Source: UBA7957 sp965222695
GTDB lineage: Bacteria; Pseudomonadota; Gammaproteobacteria; Granulosicoccales; Granulosicoccaceae
Reading direction: 5' to 3'
Assembly: GCA_965222695.1 (NCBI GenBank)
Contig: OZ244967.1
Span: forward strand, 682,001 to 746,000
DNA: 64,000 bases
Within the stretch, counting starts at the first letter, position 1, and each line of letters opens with the position of its first letter. The position numbers were made by a program, and so were the translations under genes. Below, one piece after another: positions 26,191 through 35,349 of this stretch. The notes under the pieces were generated by a model. The model was not told where the DNA came from and searched no databases. It was given only the letters and a program-made list of their open reading frames with translations.

Positions 26191-27252
26191 TTAAGGTGAT
26201 TGCCGATGAGGCAATACATCTTTTAGTTTTTGATAGAGTGAATTGAGTGTTTCCTCGGTTGTTTCCCAGCTGATACAGCCGTCAGTAATGGAAACGCCAT
26301 ATTTTAGATCGTCGCTCAGAGGCTGGGTTCCGGCATGTATATTACTTTCCAGCATAATGCCGATAATGGAGTTGTTGCCATCGATAATTTGCCGGGCGAC
26401 TTCAGAGACCACTATGGGCTGTTGCTCGGGATCCTTATTCGAGTTGGCATGGCTGCAGTCAACGATAATGTTCTGTGCCAGAGAAGCATTTTCCAGTGCA
26501 GCTTCGGCTTCACGGATACTCACTACATCATAATTGGATTGCTTGCCGCCACGTAAAATGACATGCCCGTATTTATTGCCCCGGGTTTGTATCACCGTTA
26601 CCTGGCCCAAGGAATTGATACCGAGAAAGCGATGAGGGGAACTGGCAGATTTCATGGCATTAATAGCAACTTCGAGGCTGCCGTCGGTTCCGTTTTTAAA
26701 CCCCACGGGGGTTGAAAGTCCACTCGACATTTCACGGTGTGTCTGAGACTCGGTGGTGCGAGCGCCTATCGCCGACCAGCTGAACAAATCTGATAAATAT
26801 TGTGGGCTGATCGGGTCCAGCGCTTCCGTTCCGGTGGGTATTCCTAACTCCGCCAGCCAGACCAGGAGTTTCCTGGCCTTGATCAGGCCGTCTTCGACCT
26901 TAAAGGAATCGTCCATGTCCGGGTCATTAATCAATCCTTTCCAGCCGACGGTTGTCCGGGGTTTTTCGAAATACACCCGCATAACGATATAGAGCGTGTC
27001 CCTGTACTGATCGTGCAGTTTTTTCAGTCTTTCGGCATAGTCCCTTGCGGCATCAATATCATGGATAGAGCAGGGGCCGGTAATTACCATCAGGCGATGA
27101 TCTGTTCTGTCCAGTATCGCTTCGACCTCACGTCGGCATTTTTCCACTGTATTAGTAGCGGCATCCGGCCTGGGAACCTCCTGGCGCAACTGCTGCGGAG
27201 AGAGCAACACTTCTTCGGAGACGATATTGATATTGCTTAACTGCTTGTTCAT
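26191..27252 (-). CDS. 3-deoxy-7-phosphoheptulonate (DAHP) synthase, type I
   Basis: First step of the shikimate pathway, joining PEP and erythrose 4-phosphate. The 353-residue length matches E. coli AroF/AroG/AroH. Motifs: VITGPCSIHD, MRVYFEKPRTTVGWKG, GARTTESQTHREMSSGLS, GFKNGTDG, ILRGGKQSNYD, DCSHANSNK and the final DGCISWETTEETL. The N-terminal extension that carries the feedback site is present, so regulation by an aromatic amino acid is likely. The segment GIPTGTEALDP is nearer the Tyr-type sequence than the Phe-type, but I do not assign a paralogue. No attenuator is obvious in the 5' region. Confidence 0.95.
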   Translation of the reverse strand: MNKQLSNINIVSEEVLLSPQQLRQEVPRPDAATNTVEKCRREVEAILDRTDHRLMVITGPCSIHDIDAARDYAERLKKLHDQYRDTLYIVMRVYFEKPRTTVGWKGLINDPDMDDSFKVEDGLIKARKLLVWLAELGIPTGTEALDPISPQYLSDLFSWSAIGARTTESQTHREMSSGLSTPVGFKNGTDGSLEVAINAMKSASSPHRFLGINSLGQVTVIQTRGNKYGHVILRGGKQSNYDVVSIREAEAALENASLAQNIIVDCSHANSNKDPEQQPIVVSEVARQIIDGNNSIIGIMLESNIHAGTQPLSDDLKYGVSITDGCISWETTEETLNSLYQKLKDVLPHRQSP

Positions 27253-27370
27253 GGTTTGGATAAAAACTCGTCAATCAACAGGGTTTATCAGGGAAACTGC
27301 ATTCTATCGGACTGGACTTAAAAATCATCCCCGGATTTTAAGCTGTTTTTAATAAACTAATAGAGAAATA

Positions 27371-27389
27371 AGTTATAATTTATTGAAAT
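27371..27389. repeat. 19-bp AT-rich repeat, copy 1
   Basis: AGTTATAATTTATTGAAAT occurs here, between the DAHP synthase and rnd genes, and again identically at 38342-38360 just after ccoS. Both lie in AT-rich intergenic DNA. The function is unknown and chance is possible. Confidence 0.4.
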
Positions 27390-27457
27390 TTAAGACTAAT
27401 AGCTATAAGGTGAACTTGATTAGAAGGCTGAATTCATGACCGCTTTGATCTTGCATA

Positions 27458-28627
27458 TCAGGATTGGAACGGCTCAAGCTTGATCCGCATATCCTCAATT
27501 CGCACACTGATATTACCGTTTAGCAGGTCGAGCAGCTGTTCTCCAATCAGTGTTTTACGCCACCCGCGGCTCAAAGCGGATGAATTCGGATCGCTGATCA
27601 ATTTTTCCAATTCCTTACGGGGTGCAAGCACCGAAGCATTGATGTACAGCGCTTCGCTGTGCGTTTTGCTCAGGGTCGTGAGCAGGTCCACAATCGCATC
27701 CTGGGAGGGGCTGAGTTTTATTTTCTTTTTATACGGCGGAAGAGGGGACGGGTTTGATTTTTGTGCATCAATGATCGATGCAATCAAATCGGCGCCGTAA
27801 CGCTTTGCGGTAGATTCTGCCAGCCCCCTGATATGTTGCAACTCAGCGAAAGATTCGGGCAGCTGCCTGGCGATATCGATGATCACATCGTCTTTCAGTA
27901 ACCAGTTTCTCGGCAGGTTTTTTTCTTGCGCCATGTGTTCGCGCCATGCGGTCAGTTTTTGGATTACCGCCAGAGTTTTGCCTTTGTATTTATGTATACC
28001 CCGGACTCTTAGCCACATGTCTTCGGCAGGTTTGTCGTAAAGATCCGGGTTCTCCAAAGCGGAGAAATCCTCATCCAGCCATTCCAGCCGATTAAGTTCG
28101 GTCAGCCGCGGTTGCATCATTTGATAAAGACGTGCCAGATAGACTACATCGTCGGCGGCATATCGCAGTTGAGCCTGAGGTAAGGGGCGGCGTGACCAGT
28201 CCGCGCGTGAATGCGATTTGGCCAATTCAATGCCAAGGGCGGCCTTGACCAGATTGCCGTAACCGATTTGTTCATTATAGCCAAGCAAAGGTGCAGCGAT
28301 TTGAGTATCGAACACCGGTCCCGGGACAGCTCCGCGTAACCAGTAAAAGATTTCCAGATCCTGCTTGGCGGCGTGAAAGATTTTTACGATTTTGCGATCG
28401 AAAATCACATCCACCAAGGGATCGATATCGTCAAATGCGAGTGTATCGATACAGGCCAGATGCTCATCGCTGGCAATCTGAATAAGACAAAGCTGGGGTT
28501 TGTAGGTTTTTTCCCGAATGAACTCGGTATCCACCGCTATCCAGGTTTTTAATGCCAATCCCCGGCACAGCTGTTCCAGATCCTGCTCATTGTCTACAAC
28601 TTGTATATTGCCATCGGCAAGATTCAT
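27458..28627 (-). CDS. rnd: Ribonuclease D
   Basis: A 3'-5' exoribonuclease that trims tRNA and other stable RNA 3' ends. The DEDDy exonuclease domain occupies about residues 1-190: DTEFIREKTYKPQLCLIQ is Exo I, KIFHAAKQDLEIF is Exo II and YAADDVVYLARLY is Exo III with the Asp/Tyr pair. An HRDC domain follows. ATG 28627 gives 389 aa, close to E. coli Rnd; the frame is open for 39 more codons upstream, but these have no family match. It is a single gene, divergent from the small membrane protein gene. Confidence 0.95.
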   Translation of the reverse strand: MNLADGNIQVVDNEQDLEQLCRGLALKTWIAVDTEFIREKTYKPQLCLIQIASDEHLACIDTLAFDDIDPLVDVIFDRKIVKIFHAAKQDLEIFYWLRGAVPGPVFDTQIAAPLLGYNEQIGYGNLVKAALGIELAKSHSRADWSRRPLPQAQLRYAADDVVYLARLYQMMQPRLTELNRLEWLDEDFSALENPDLYDKPAEDMWLRVRGIHKYKGKTLAVIQKLTAWREHMAQEKNLPRNWLLKDDVIIDIARQLPESFAELQHIRGLAESTAKRYGADLIASIIDAQKSNPSPLPPYKKKIKLSPSQDAIVDLLTTLSKTHSEALYINASVLAPRKELEKLISDPNSSALSRGWRKTLIGEQLLDLLNGNISVRIEDMRIKLEPFQS

Positions 28628-28828
28628 AGCGATTCCACATTGATCAGTATTGTTGTTATTCAGAAGCCATTTCAAATGGATCCCACACGCCGTATCAGCC
28701 TGCACATGGCATGAAGAGCATAGACCACGCATGATTATACCCATTTTGGAGCGAGGATTTGCACATTGGATCCACTATAATTCCCTCGTGTTCTCAATTG
28801 TACGGAATCAGCAAATTCGGGATAAAGA

Positions 28829-29056
28829 ATGAAATTCCTCGATAATATTTCCATTTACGTCTTGTTGGCCGGGTCAGTCATGCTCGGTCTGGCGCCCTTT
28901 GTGCCGGAACCGCATTTGTGGGAAAAACTGAAAATGCTGGTTGCCGGAGATCTGGTAAGACCTATCGATATATTTGATCTGATCATGCACGGCGCGTTTC
29001 CTGCACTGCTCATTCTGAAGCTGTTGCGCATGACAAAATCCTCAGGCGGTGACTAG
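28829..29056 (+). CDS. Small two-helix membrane protein
   Basis: A 75-residue protein with two hydrophobic segments, IYVLLAGSVMLGLAPFV and a C-terminal one (FDLIMHGAFPALLILKLL), joined by the charged loop EPHLWEKLKMLVAGDLVRPID. Proteins with this pattern (GLAPFVPEPHL ... L.RPIDIFDL) are conserved in proteobacteria and are sometimes labelled RND transporter, which the size does not support. The function is unknown. It is convergent with the DsbD-like gene, 6 bp away. Confidence 0.75.
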   Translation: MKFLDNISIYVLLAGSVMLGLAPFVPEPHLWEKLKMLVAGDLVRPIDIFDLIMHGAFPALLILKLLRMTKSSGGD

Positions 29057-29062
29057 AGGCTG

Positions 29063-29758
29063 TCAGAAACCGAAGAAAAAACCTTTCTGTCCGCTTAAAT
29101 GGGCCACGGCCATGATGATCAATATCAAACCTATGGTCCGGCGTAGCCATTTATGCTTTGCCATTGAACCGAATTTTGCCGCGGAAACACCGGTGATAAA
29201 CAGAGCCGGCAGTGTTGCAAGTCCAAAGACCATCATAATCAGCGCCCCTTGCAGGGCCTTGCCGGAACTTAATGACCAAACCAATGCGGAGTAGACCAGA
29301 CCGCAGGGCAACCACCCCCAGATCATTCCGCTGATAAAGGCCTGAGACAGGGTTTTTATCGGCAGGAACTTCTGGCCCAGGGGTTTTATCCGCTGCCACA
29401 GATAAGCGCCCGCTTTCTCTACAGGGGCCAGGGATTGCGTCCAGCCGGCCAGGTAAAAGCCCAGGGCGAAAAGAAATAGTCCGCTTACCGTGCGCGAAAA
29501 CACAATGGCGGTATTTTCATCGACCAGGCTGAATAAGGTCTCACCAAGAGCGCCCGCTATTGCACCGGCACAGGTGTAGCTACTGATGCGGCCGGCATTA
29601 TAAACCAGCAAATACAGCGATAGTCGACGGGAGATTGAGACTCTTGGCTCTATGCCAAATGTCAAAGCGCTGATGATTCCTCCGCACATACCGATACAAT
29701 GAGTAGAACCCAGAAGACCGATCAGCAACGCAGTTGTCAGGTAGTGTTCTAAAGTCAA
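29063..29758 (-). CDS. DsbD_2/TauE-like six-helix membrane protein of the cco locus
   Basis: A 231-residue polytopic membrane protein, about six helices. The N-terminus LIGLLGSTHCIGMCGGIISAL carries the two cysteines (HC-GMC) typical of the DsbD_2 type family that is found next to cbb3 oxidase genes and is usually labelled sulfite exporter TauE/SafE. A second conserved block is SGMIWGWLPCGLVYSALVWSLSSG. The cysteines in helices 1 and 4 suggest thiol or copper handling during oxidase assembly rather than sulfite export. It is the last gene of the ccoNOQP-GH run. Confidence 0.85.
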   Translation of the reverse strand: MTLEHYLTTALLIGLLGSTHCIGMCGGIISALTFGIEPRVSISRRLSLYLLVYNAGRISSYTCAGAIAGALGETLFSLVDENTAIVFSRTVSGLFLFALGFYLAGWTQSLAPVEKAGAYLWQRIKPLGQKFLPIKTLSQAFISGMIWGWLPCGLVYSALVWSLSSGKALQGALIMMVFGLATLPALFITGVSAAKFGSMAKHKWLRRTIGLILIIMAVAHLSGQKGFFFGF

Positions 29759-29802
29759 AACAGTATCGGGAACGGAATGCCATTCAGCGAAAACAGCCTG
29801 CT

Positions 29803-30324
29803 CTACAGGGTGGCGGGGGACAGGCGTGAGTCAATACGTTCGGGATATTGGATTTTGCCTACTAATCGCCATTGATTTCCCGACTCCAGTAATACATGCC
29901 ATTTACCTGCGACAAGTTCTGCAATTTTGCCCCGAAACTCTTTCTTATTCATCGCTTCAATGGCAACCTGCTGATCCTTATCCGCACGGGTGGCGTGCTT
30001 AAAGGTAACTGACAAATTCGACAATTGAGTCTCCGCGGATGCATTTTCGATAAGAACATAGACTTCACCGGATTTATCGTCCACCCGCACATAACCGCTG
30101 AGACCGAATTCGCTGGCGCGTTGATCCATTTCGCGCGAAAAGTTAATCATCAATCCTTTTTTGTAATAGTCCGCCTCAACCAAACCGTCGTCGCTGCTAA
30201 CAGCGATGATGATGGTCGCTATACCGGCGACAACCGCAGTCGCCGGGAAAAAGATCAGCAGCCAGGGCCAGAATTGTCTGTACCAGGGTTTGGAATCAGT
30301 GCGTTTTGGACGGCCTAGGGTCAT
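29803..30324 (-). CDS. ccoH: FixH/CcoH family cbb3 oxidase assembly protein
   Basis: A 173-residue protein with one N-terminal membrane helix (FWPWLLIFFPATAVVAGIATIIIAV) and a periplasmic beta domain. The segment VEADYYKKGLMIN is the FixH hallmark. CcoH stabilises the assembling CcoNOQP complex. It lies 21 bp downstream of ccoG and belongs to the same transcript. Confidence 0.92.
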   Translation of the reverse strand: MTLGRPKRTDSKPWYRQFWPWLLIFFPATAVVAGIATIIIAVSSDDGLVEADYYKKGLMINFSREMDQRASEFGLSGYVRVDDKSGEVYVLIENASAETQLSNLSVTFKHATRADKDQQVAIEAMNKKEFRGKIAELVAGKWHVLLESGNQWRLVGKIQYPERIDSRLSPATL

Positions 30325-30345
30325 AAGGGTAGATTGATCATCAAT

Positions 30346-31746
30346 TTATATTCGAGGACCGAGAAATCGTGCAGTCTGGTCCTGCTGAATATCCTTGTTG
30401 GATTGTGATTCGATATGAAACAGTATCTCATTGCTCGTTGACTTTAATTCAACCGGATCGACTCGTATACTGATGATCATTTCCCTCACTTCACCTGAAT
30501 TGATAAGCTCATTATTCAGTCCGATGACTTCAAGCTCATTTATGCCGGTGACATCTATATCGTATCGGTGCGGTTGATCGTCCATATTAATTATTTTAAG
30601 CGTGTAAATATTTTCGATCAGACCGTTACCGGCTTCGCGGAACAGGGCATTGCGGTCACGGATGATATTCAGCTCAAGCGGGACGCGCGTGGCGACTGAT
30701 ATACCAAGCGCCAGTAACAGACCGGTCAGGGCAAGCGCATAAAGTATGACTCGGGGGCGCAGAATTTTCGTGCTGCCGCCCTGCAGGGAATTTTCCGTCG
30801 TATAACGGATCAGCCCCTTTTCGTAACCCATCTTATCCATTACATCATCGCAGATATCGATGCAGGCCGCGCAGCCGATACACTGGTACTGTAAGCCATC
30901 GCGAATGTCTATACCGGTCGGGCAAACCTGCACACACATGGTGCAATCCACACACGCTCCAAGCCCCGCTTCGCGATAGTCCGCTTTTCGTTTTCGAGGG
31001 CCGCGGGGCTCGCCTCTTTCCTCGTCGTAGGAGATGATAAGCGTGTTTTTGTCAAACATGGCACTTTGGAAGCGGGCATAAGGGCACATATAAATGCATA
31101 CCTGCTCTCGCATCCAGCCGGCGTTCCCATAAGTGGCAAAAGAATAGAACAAGATCCAGAACCACTCCCAGGGTCCGAGCGAAAGGGTTTTGATTTCTTC
31201 CCAAAGCACTTCCATCGGTGTAAAAAAACCAACGAAAGTAATGCCTGTCCATAAAGAGAAAAGAATCCAGACAATATGCTTCGTTGCCCGGATTCTGAAT
31301 TTACGCGCATTCATCGGTGCTTTATCGAGTTTAAGGCGTTTATTTCTGTCGCCCTCGATCATATGCTCAAACCACATAAACACTTCAGTCCATACGGTTT
31401 GCGGGCAGGCGTATCCGCACCAGAGGCGGCCGGCAAGCGTGGTAAAAAAGAATAGCGCCAAAGCTGCAATAATCAGCAGCACCGCTAAATAGAAAAAATC
31501 CTGCGGCCAGAAAGTGACACCGAAAAAGTGAAATTTTCTTTCCGGCAAATTGAGCAGTACGGCTTGATTATCGTTCCACTTAATCCACGGAATGATGTAA
31601 TAGAGCCCCAGCAGCACAAGAACGCCGGCAATTCTCAGGTTGGCGAATACTCCGCGGACCATACGCGGCTGTATTTTTTCGCGTTTCTTATAAAACTCTT
31701 CAACAATCAGAACCGATTGTTGTTCGTCGTGCTTGGGGGATGCCAT
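30346..31746 (-). CDS. ccoG: CcoG (FixG/RdxA) ferredoxin-type cbb3 oxidase accessory protein
   Basis: A 466-residue integral membrane iron-sulfur protein. Several N-terminal helices include a CGYACPQTVWTEVF loop. The ferredoxin domain has CVDCTMCVQVCPTGIDI and CIGCAACIDICDDVM, ligands for two [4Fe-4S] clusters. A C-terminal Ig-like domain is preceded by a helix near 340. It is thought to reduce copper for insertion into the CuB site of CcoN. It sits between the small membrane protein gene (13 bp away) and ccoH. Confidence 0.95.
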   Translation of the reverse strand: MASPKHDEQQSVLIVEEFYKKREKIQPRMVRGVFANLRIAGVLVLLGLYYIIPWIKWNDNQAVLLNLPERKFHFFGVTFWPQDFFYLAVLLIIAALALFFFTTLAGRLWCGYACPQTVWTEVFMWFEHMIEGDRNKRLKLDKAPMNARKFRIRATKHIVWILFSLWTGITFVGFFTPMEVLWEEIKTLSLGPWEWFWILFYSFATYGNAGWMREQVCIYMCPYARFQSAMFDKNTLIISYDEERGEPRGPRKRKADYREAGLGACVDCTMCVQVCPTGIDIRDGLQYQCIGCAACIDICDDVMDKMGYEKGLIRYTTENSLQGGSTKILRPRVILYALALTGLLLALGISVATRVPLELNIIRDRNALFREAGNGLIENIYTLKIINMDDQPHRYDIDVTGINELEVIGLNNELINSGEVREMIISIRVDPVELKSTSNEILFHIESQSNKDIQQDQTARFLGPRI

Positions 31747-31759
31747 TCAGGTGCTCTTT

Positions 31760-32038
31760 TTATTTATTGACCAGCTTGCAGGGTTTGCAGAATTTATGGG
31801 TCAGAAAACTCGAAGCAGCTGTTACAGCCCACATCAGCAGAAAGCCAATGGAATAGGCCCCGGTACGGGATAAATCGGCAAACCCGGTTATCATGCCGAA
31901 ATCATAGGGATCCACGAACACCCAGAACAGGCTGTTGGCGACTCCCGCTACAAGAAAGGACGGCCATAATATCGAGGCGATCGTCTGGCTTTTTCCAACA
32001 GTTTCATAGGAGTTTTTTTCGGTAACACTGGTCGTCAT
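31760..32038 (-). CDS. Small two-helix membrane protein between ccoP and ccoG
   Basis: A 92-residue protein from ATG 32038, with AGGTGA nine bases upstream; the frame is open for 21 more codons. Two membrane segments: SILWPSFLVAGVANSLFWVFV and AYSIGFLLMWAVTAASSFL. Then a basic tail with CKPCK. The position inside the oxidase operon suggests a role in assembly or stability of the oxidase, but no name is established that I can assign. The CKPC pair could bind metal or heme. Confidence 0.7.
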   Translation of the reverse strand: MTTSVTEKNSYETVGKSQTIASILWPSFLVAGVANSLFWVFVDPYDFGMITGFADLSRTGAYSIGFLLMWAVTAASSFLTHKFCKPCKLVNK

Positions 32039-32122
32039 TGTGTAATCACCTGGATAAAATTCTGGCGAATGACTATTACACCCAAAGGGGCGATCAGGCA
32101 ATCGCCCCTTCGAGATTCAGAC

Positions 32123-33013
32123 CTATTTACCTTGAGATAGGCTGTAAACGAAGGTAGTTAACAAGTGAATCTTATCTTCACCCAGGAACTCTTGCTGGGC
32201 GGGCATCACTCCATTACGTCCTTCAAGAATGGTTTTCTTGATCACTCCCGGAGAACCGCCGTATAGCCAGACTTCGTCGGTCAGATTCGGAGCGCCCAGG
32301 GCCTGGTTGCCGGTACCGTCCGGCAAATGGCAGGCCGCACAGGTAGTACCGTACAGCTTTTCACCTTCCGCCGCCAGTGCTTCATCGGCCTCCCGGCCGG
32401 CCAGCTTCAATACATACTGAGTGAGTTGATCAGCCCCTTCTTCGCCAACAATCGCTGCATGCGGCGGCATGACGCCCATCCGGCCGTTGGCGAGACTCGC
32501 TTTGATCGCATCGGGTGTACCGCCATAGAGCCAGTCTTTATCGGTCAGATTGGGAAAGCCTCTTGCACCCGCTGCATCTGAGCCGTGGCAGACCGTGCAG
32601 TAGGTGGTAAACAGGCTTCTGCCCAGTTTTACCGCCTCTTCGTTATCGACGAGAGACTCGACGCTTTCTCCGGAAAATTTGGCAAACAGGGGGCCGTACT
32701 TTTCGTTGGCCGACTGCACTTCGCGGGCATGCTGATTTTCCTTGGTCCAGCCGAGAAAGCCCGGGAAGGTGCCTAATCCCGGATAGAGCATCAGGTAACC
32801 GATGGAGAAGATCAGTGTAATGTAGTACATCTGCAGCCACCATTTGGGCAGCGGATTGTTGAACTCCTGCAGGCCATCCCAACTGTGGCCGGTCACCTCG
32901 CCTTCGGCGACTTCATTCGGTCGAGGTCGTACGGTCCACCAAACCAACCAGAAACATCCGAAGATATTTGCGGCGGTTAAGAATATTATCCATGCGCTCC
33001 AGAAATTACTCAT
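32123..33013 (-). CDS. ccoP: cbb3 cytochrome c oxidase subunit III (CcoP)
   Basis: A 296-residue diheme c-type cytochrome, membrane anchored. Two N-terminal helices (WIIFLTAANIFGCFWLVWW; YYITLIFSIGYLMLYPGL) precede two cytochrome c domains with CTVCH and CAACH heme sites. Met ligands lie in MGVMPPH and NGVMPAQ. It accepts electrons from soluble cytochrome c and passes them to CcoO/CcoN. Its start overlaps the end of ccoQ by 8 bp. Confidence 0.97.
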   Translation of the reverse strand: MSNFWSAWIIFLTAANIFGCFWLVWWTVRPRPNEVAEGEVTGHSWDGLQEFNNPLPKWWLQMYYITLIFSIGYLMLYPGLGTFPGFLGWTKENQHAREVQSANEKYGPLFAKFSGESVESLVDNEEAVKLGRSLFTTYCTVCHGSDAAGARGFPNLTDKDWLYGGTPDAIKASLANGRMGVMPPHAAIVGEEGADQLTQYVLKLAGREADEALAAEGEKLYGTTCAACHLPDGTGNQALGAPNLTDEVWLYGGSPGVIKKTILEGRNGVMPAQQEFLGEDKIHLLTTFVYSLSQGK

Positions 33014-33191
33014 TGTTTTTAGCCTCTGTTACTGACTTGAGGTGCATTTGCTCTTCGTCTTCATCGAACAGCTGATTTGCCGCCTCGGAAAATGATTGCT
33101 TGCGTTTACTGCTCCAGGCCCAGACGACCACGCCCAAAAAAGCCAGCATCGCGAGCAGCGTTGCTACGCCTCTGATATCGTCATAACTCAT
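33006..33191 (-). CDS. ccoQ: cbb3 oxidase small subunit CcoQ
   Basis: A 61-residue single-helix protein (MSYDDIRGVATLLAMLAFLGVVVWAW) with a charged C-terminal tail. The size, helix and place between ccoO (10 bp) and ccoP (8-bp overlap) identify CcoQ, which stabilises CcoP in the complex. ATG 33191 is chosen over the longer open frame. Confidence 0.93.
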   Translation of the reverse strand: MSYDDIRGVATLLAMLAFLGVVVWAWSSKRKQSFSEAANQLFDEDEEQMHLKSVTEAKNNE

Positions 33192-33201
33192 ATCAGTACT
33201 C

Positions 33202-33807
33202 CTACTTGACCAAAAGCCCGAGGTTTTGCAGATAGACAATGATGGCATCCATTTCAGTCTTGCCCTTGAGTGCATCTTTGGCACCTGCTATATCCTCGTC
33301 GGTGTAAGGCACGCCAAGCAGCCGCAACGCGTTCATTTTCGATTCGATGGTCGAATCATCTATCGGAGCACCTTCCAGCCACGGATAACCCGGCATAACA
33401 GACTCGGGTACCACGTCCCGCGGATTGATCAGGTGAACGCGGTGCCAGTCATCACTGTAGCGACCGCCAACTCTCGCCAGATCGGGGCCGGTTCTTTTTG
33501 ACCCCCAGAGGAAGGGATAGTCATAAATAAACTCACCGGCAACCGAGTAATGCCCGTAGCGCTCGGTTTCCGCCCGGAAGGGACGGATCATTTGTGAGTG
33601 ACACTGTACGCAGCCTTCGCGGATATAGACGTCGCGTCCGGTCAGTTGCAACGCGGAATAGGGCTTCAGGCCATCCACCGGAGTTGTGGTTTCATCGATA
33701 AAAAACAAAGGGACGATCTGTACCAAACCGCCGACACTAATGGTGAGTATGACCAATATCGCCATCAGCCCCACATTTTTTTCTACTACTTCATGTGTAA
33801 AACTCAT
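33202..33807 (-). CDS. ccoO: cbb3 cytochrome c oxidase subunit II (CcoO)
   Basis: A 201-residue monoheme cytochrome c anchored by one helix (LMAILVILTISVGGLVQIVPLFF). The heme site is CVQCHSQMIRPF, followed by ERYGHYSVAGEF and GSKRTGPDLARVGGRYSD, all hallmarks of CcoO. It lies 20 bp downstream of ccoN. Confidence 0.97.
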   Translation of the reverse strand: MSFTHEVVEKNVGLMAILVILTISVGGLVQIVPLFFIDETTTPVDGLKPYSALQLTGRDVYIREGCVQCHSQMIRPFRAETERYGHYSVAGEFIYDYPFLWGSKRTGPDLARVGGRYSDDWHRVHLINPRDVVPESVMPGYPWLEGAPIDDSTIESKMNALRLLGVPYTDEDIAGAKDALKGKTEMDAIIVYLQNLGLLVK

Positions 33808-33827
33808 TGCTATCAGCTCCTCAAAAA

Positions 33828-35255
33828 TCAGTGTGCGGCCTGTGGTGCGGGAATTTTGTCATCCACCTCGGTACCGCCGCCGGCAATCGTCCGCCAGGTG
33901 TTGTAGGCCATGACCAGCATACCGACCAGAAAGACCAGGCCGCCTATGGTCCTGACGACATAGAACGGATGGGTGGCTTCAACGGATTCGACAAAACTGT
34001 AGGTCAGCGTGCCGTCTGCGTTGACCGCACGCCACATCAAACCCTGCATCACTCCGGATATCCACATGGCGGCGATGTAGAGCACGGTGCCGAATGTCGC
34101 CAGCCAGAAGTGAAGTTCGATCAGCTTGTTGCTGTACATGCCGTCACGGCCGAACAGTTTCGGCACCAGCGCGTAAACAGCGCCAATCGAAATCATGGCT
34201 ACCCAGCCCAATGCGCCTGAGTGTACATGGCCAACGGTCCAGTCGGTGTAGTGAGACAATGCGTTAACCGTTTTGATCGACATCATGGGCCCTTCGAAAG
34301 TCGACATGCCGTAGAAGGACAGAGAGACAATCATAAAGCGGAGAATCGGGTCGGTGCGCAATTTGTCCCAGGCGCCGGACAGGGTCATGATGCCGTTGAT
34401 CATTCCGCCCCAGCTGGGTGCCAGCAGGATCAATGAGAAAATCATACCGAGCGAAGATGTCCAGTTAGGCAAAGCGGTGTAGTGAAGATGGTGAGGACCT
34501 GCCCAGATATAGGTTGATACGAGTGCCCAGAAATGAACGATGGACAACCTGTAGGAAAATATCGGGCGCTCCGCCTGCTTGGGGACAAAGTAGTACATAA
34601 TGCCGAGAAAGCCAGCGGTCAGAAAGAAACCTACCGCGTTGTGGCCGTACCACCATTGAATCATCGCATCCTTTGCACCCGAGTAGGCCGAGTAAGACTT
34701 CCACAGAGTGACCGGAACCTCCATGCTATTCACAACATGCAACACTGCTACAGTCAGAATAAAGGCCGCGAAAAACCAGTTTGCGACGTAGATATGCGGT
34801 GTCTTGCGCTTCATCAGAGTGCCGAAAAAAACAAGCGCATAAGACACCCAGACGACGGTGATCAAAATATCGATCGGCCATTCCAGTTCCGCATATTCCT
34901 TACTGCTGGTAATGCCGAGAGGCAAAGTAATTGCAGCCAATACAATGATGATTTGCCAGCCCCAAAAGGTAAAGGCCGCGAGGCCGTCGCTGAATAAGCG
35001 GGCCTGGGTCGTTCGTTGAACGACATAGTAGGATGTCGCGAACAGTGCAGACCCGCCGAAGGCGAAAATCACGGCATTGGTATGCAAAGGTCGCAATCGG
35101 CCGAATGTCAGGTAGGGAATGTCAAAATTAAGCGCCGGCCATGCCAGTTGGGCGGCAATTATGACACCGACCAGCATGCCGACAATTCCCCAGACCACTG
35201 TCATGACGGCAAATTGCCGAACGACCTTGTAGTTGTAAGTGGTTGATGTATCCAT
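33828..35255 (-). CDS. ccoN: cbb3 cytochrome c oxidase catalytic subunit I (CcoN)
   Basis: A 475-residue heme-copper oxidase subunit with about twelve helices, which binds the low-spin heme, the high-spin heme and CuB. Visible: HTNAVIFAFGGSALF (low-spin heme His), WYGHNAVGFFLTAGFLG (CuB His and the cbb3-type Tyr region), WAGPHHLHYTALPNW (CuB histidines) and HVHSGALGWVAM (heme ligands). ATG 35255 has GGAGG 12 bp upstream and the standard N-terminus; the open frame continues 32 codons upstream. It leads the operon ccoNOQP-small protein-GH. An FNR-type site lies 120 bp upstream. Confidence 0.97.
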   Translation of the reverse strand: MDTSTTYNYKVVRQFAVMTVVWGIVGMLVGVIIAAQLAWPALNFDIPYLTFGRLRPLHTNAVIFAFGGSALFATSYYVVQRTTQARLFSDGLAAFTFWGWQIIIVLAAITLPLGITSSKEYAELEWPIDILITVVWVSYALVFFGTLMKRKTPHIYVANWFFAAFILTVAVLHVVNSMEVPVTLWKSYSAYSGAKDAMIQWWYGHNAVGFFLTAGFLGIMYYFVPKQAERPIFSYRLSIVHFWALVSTYIWAGPHHLHYTALPNWTSSLGMIFSLILLAPSWGGMINGIMTLSGAWDKLRTDPILRFMIVSLSFYGMSTFEGPMMSIKTVNALSHYTDWTVGHVHSGALGWVAMISIGAVYALVPKLFGRDGMYSNKLIELHFWLATFGTVLYIAAMWISGVMQGLMWRAVNADGTLTYSFVESVEATHPFYVVRTIGGLVFLVGMLVMAYNTWRTIAGGGTEVDDKIPAPQAAH

Positions 35256-35349
35256 CTGATTATCACTGCCTCCGGATAAGCACGTGTTTTTTTGAAAAAT
35301 TCTGTATTTCTTATGGACGGAAAAGGGCCAAAAAATTTGCGAGCTTAGC

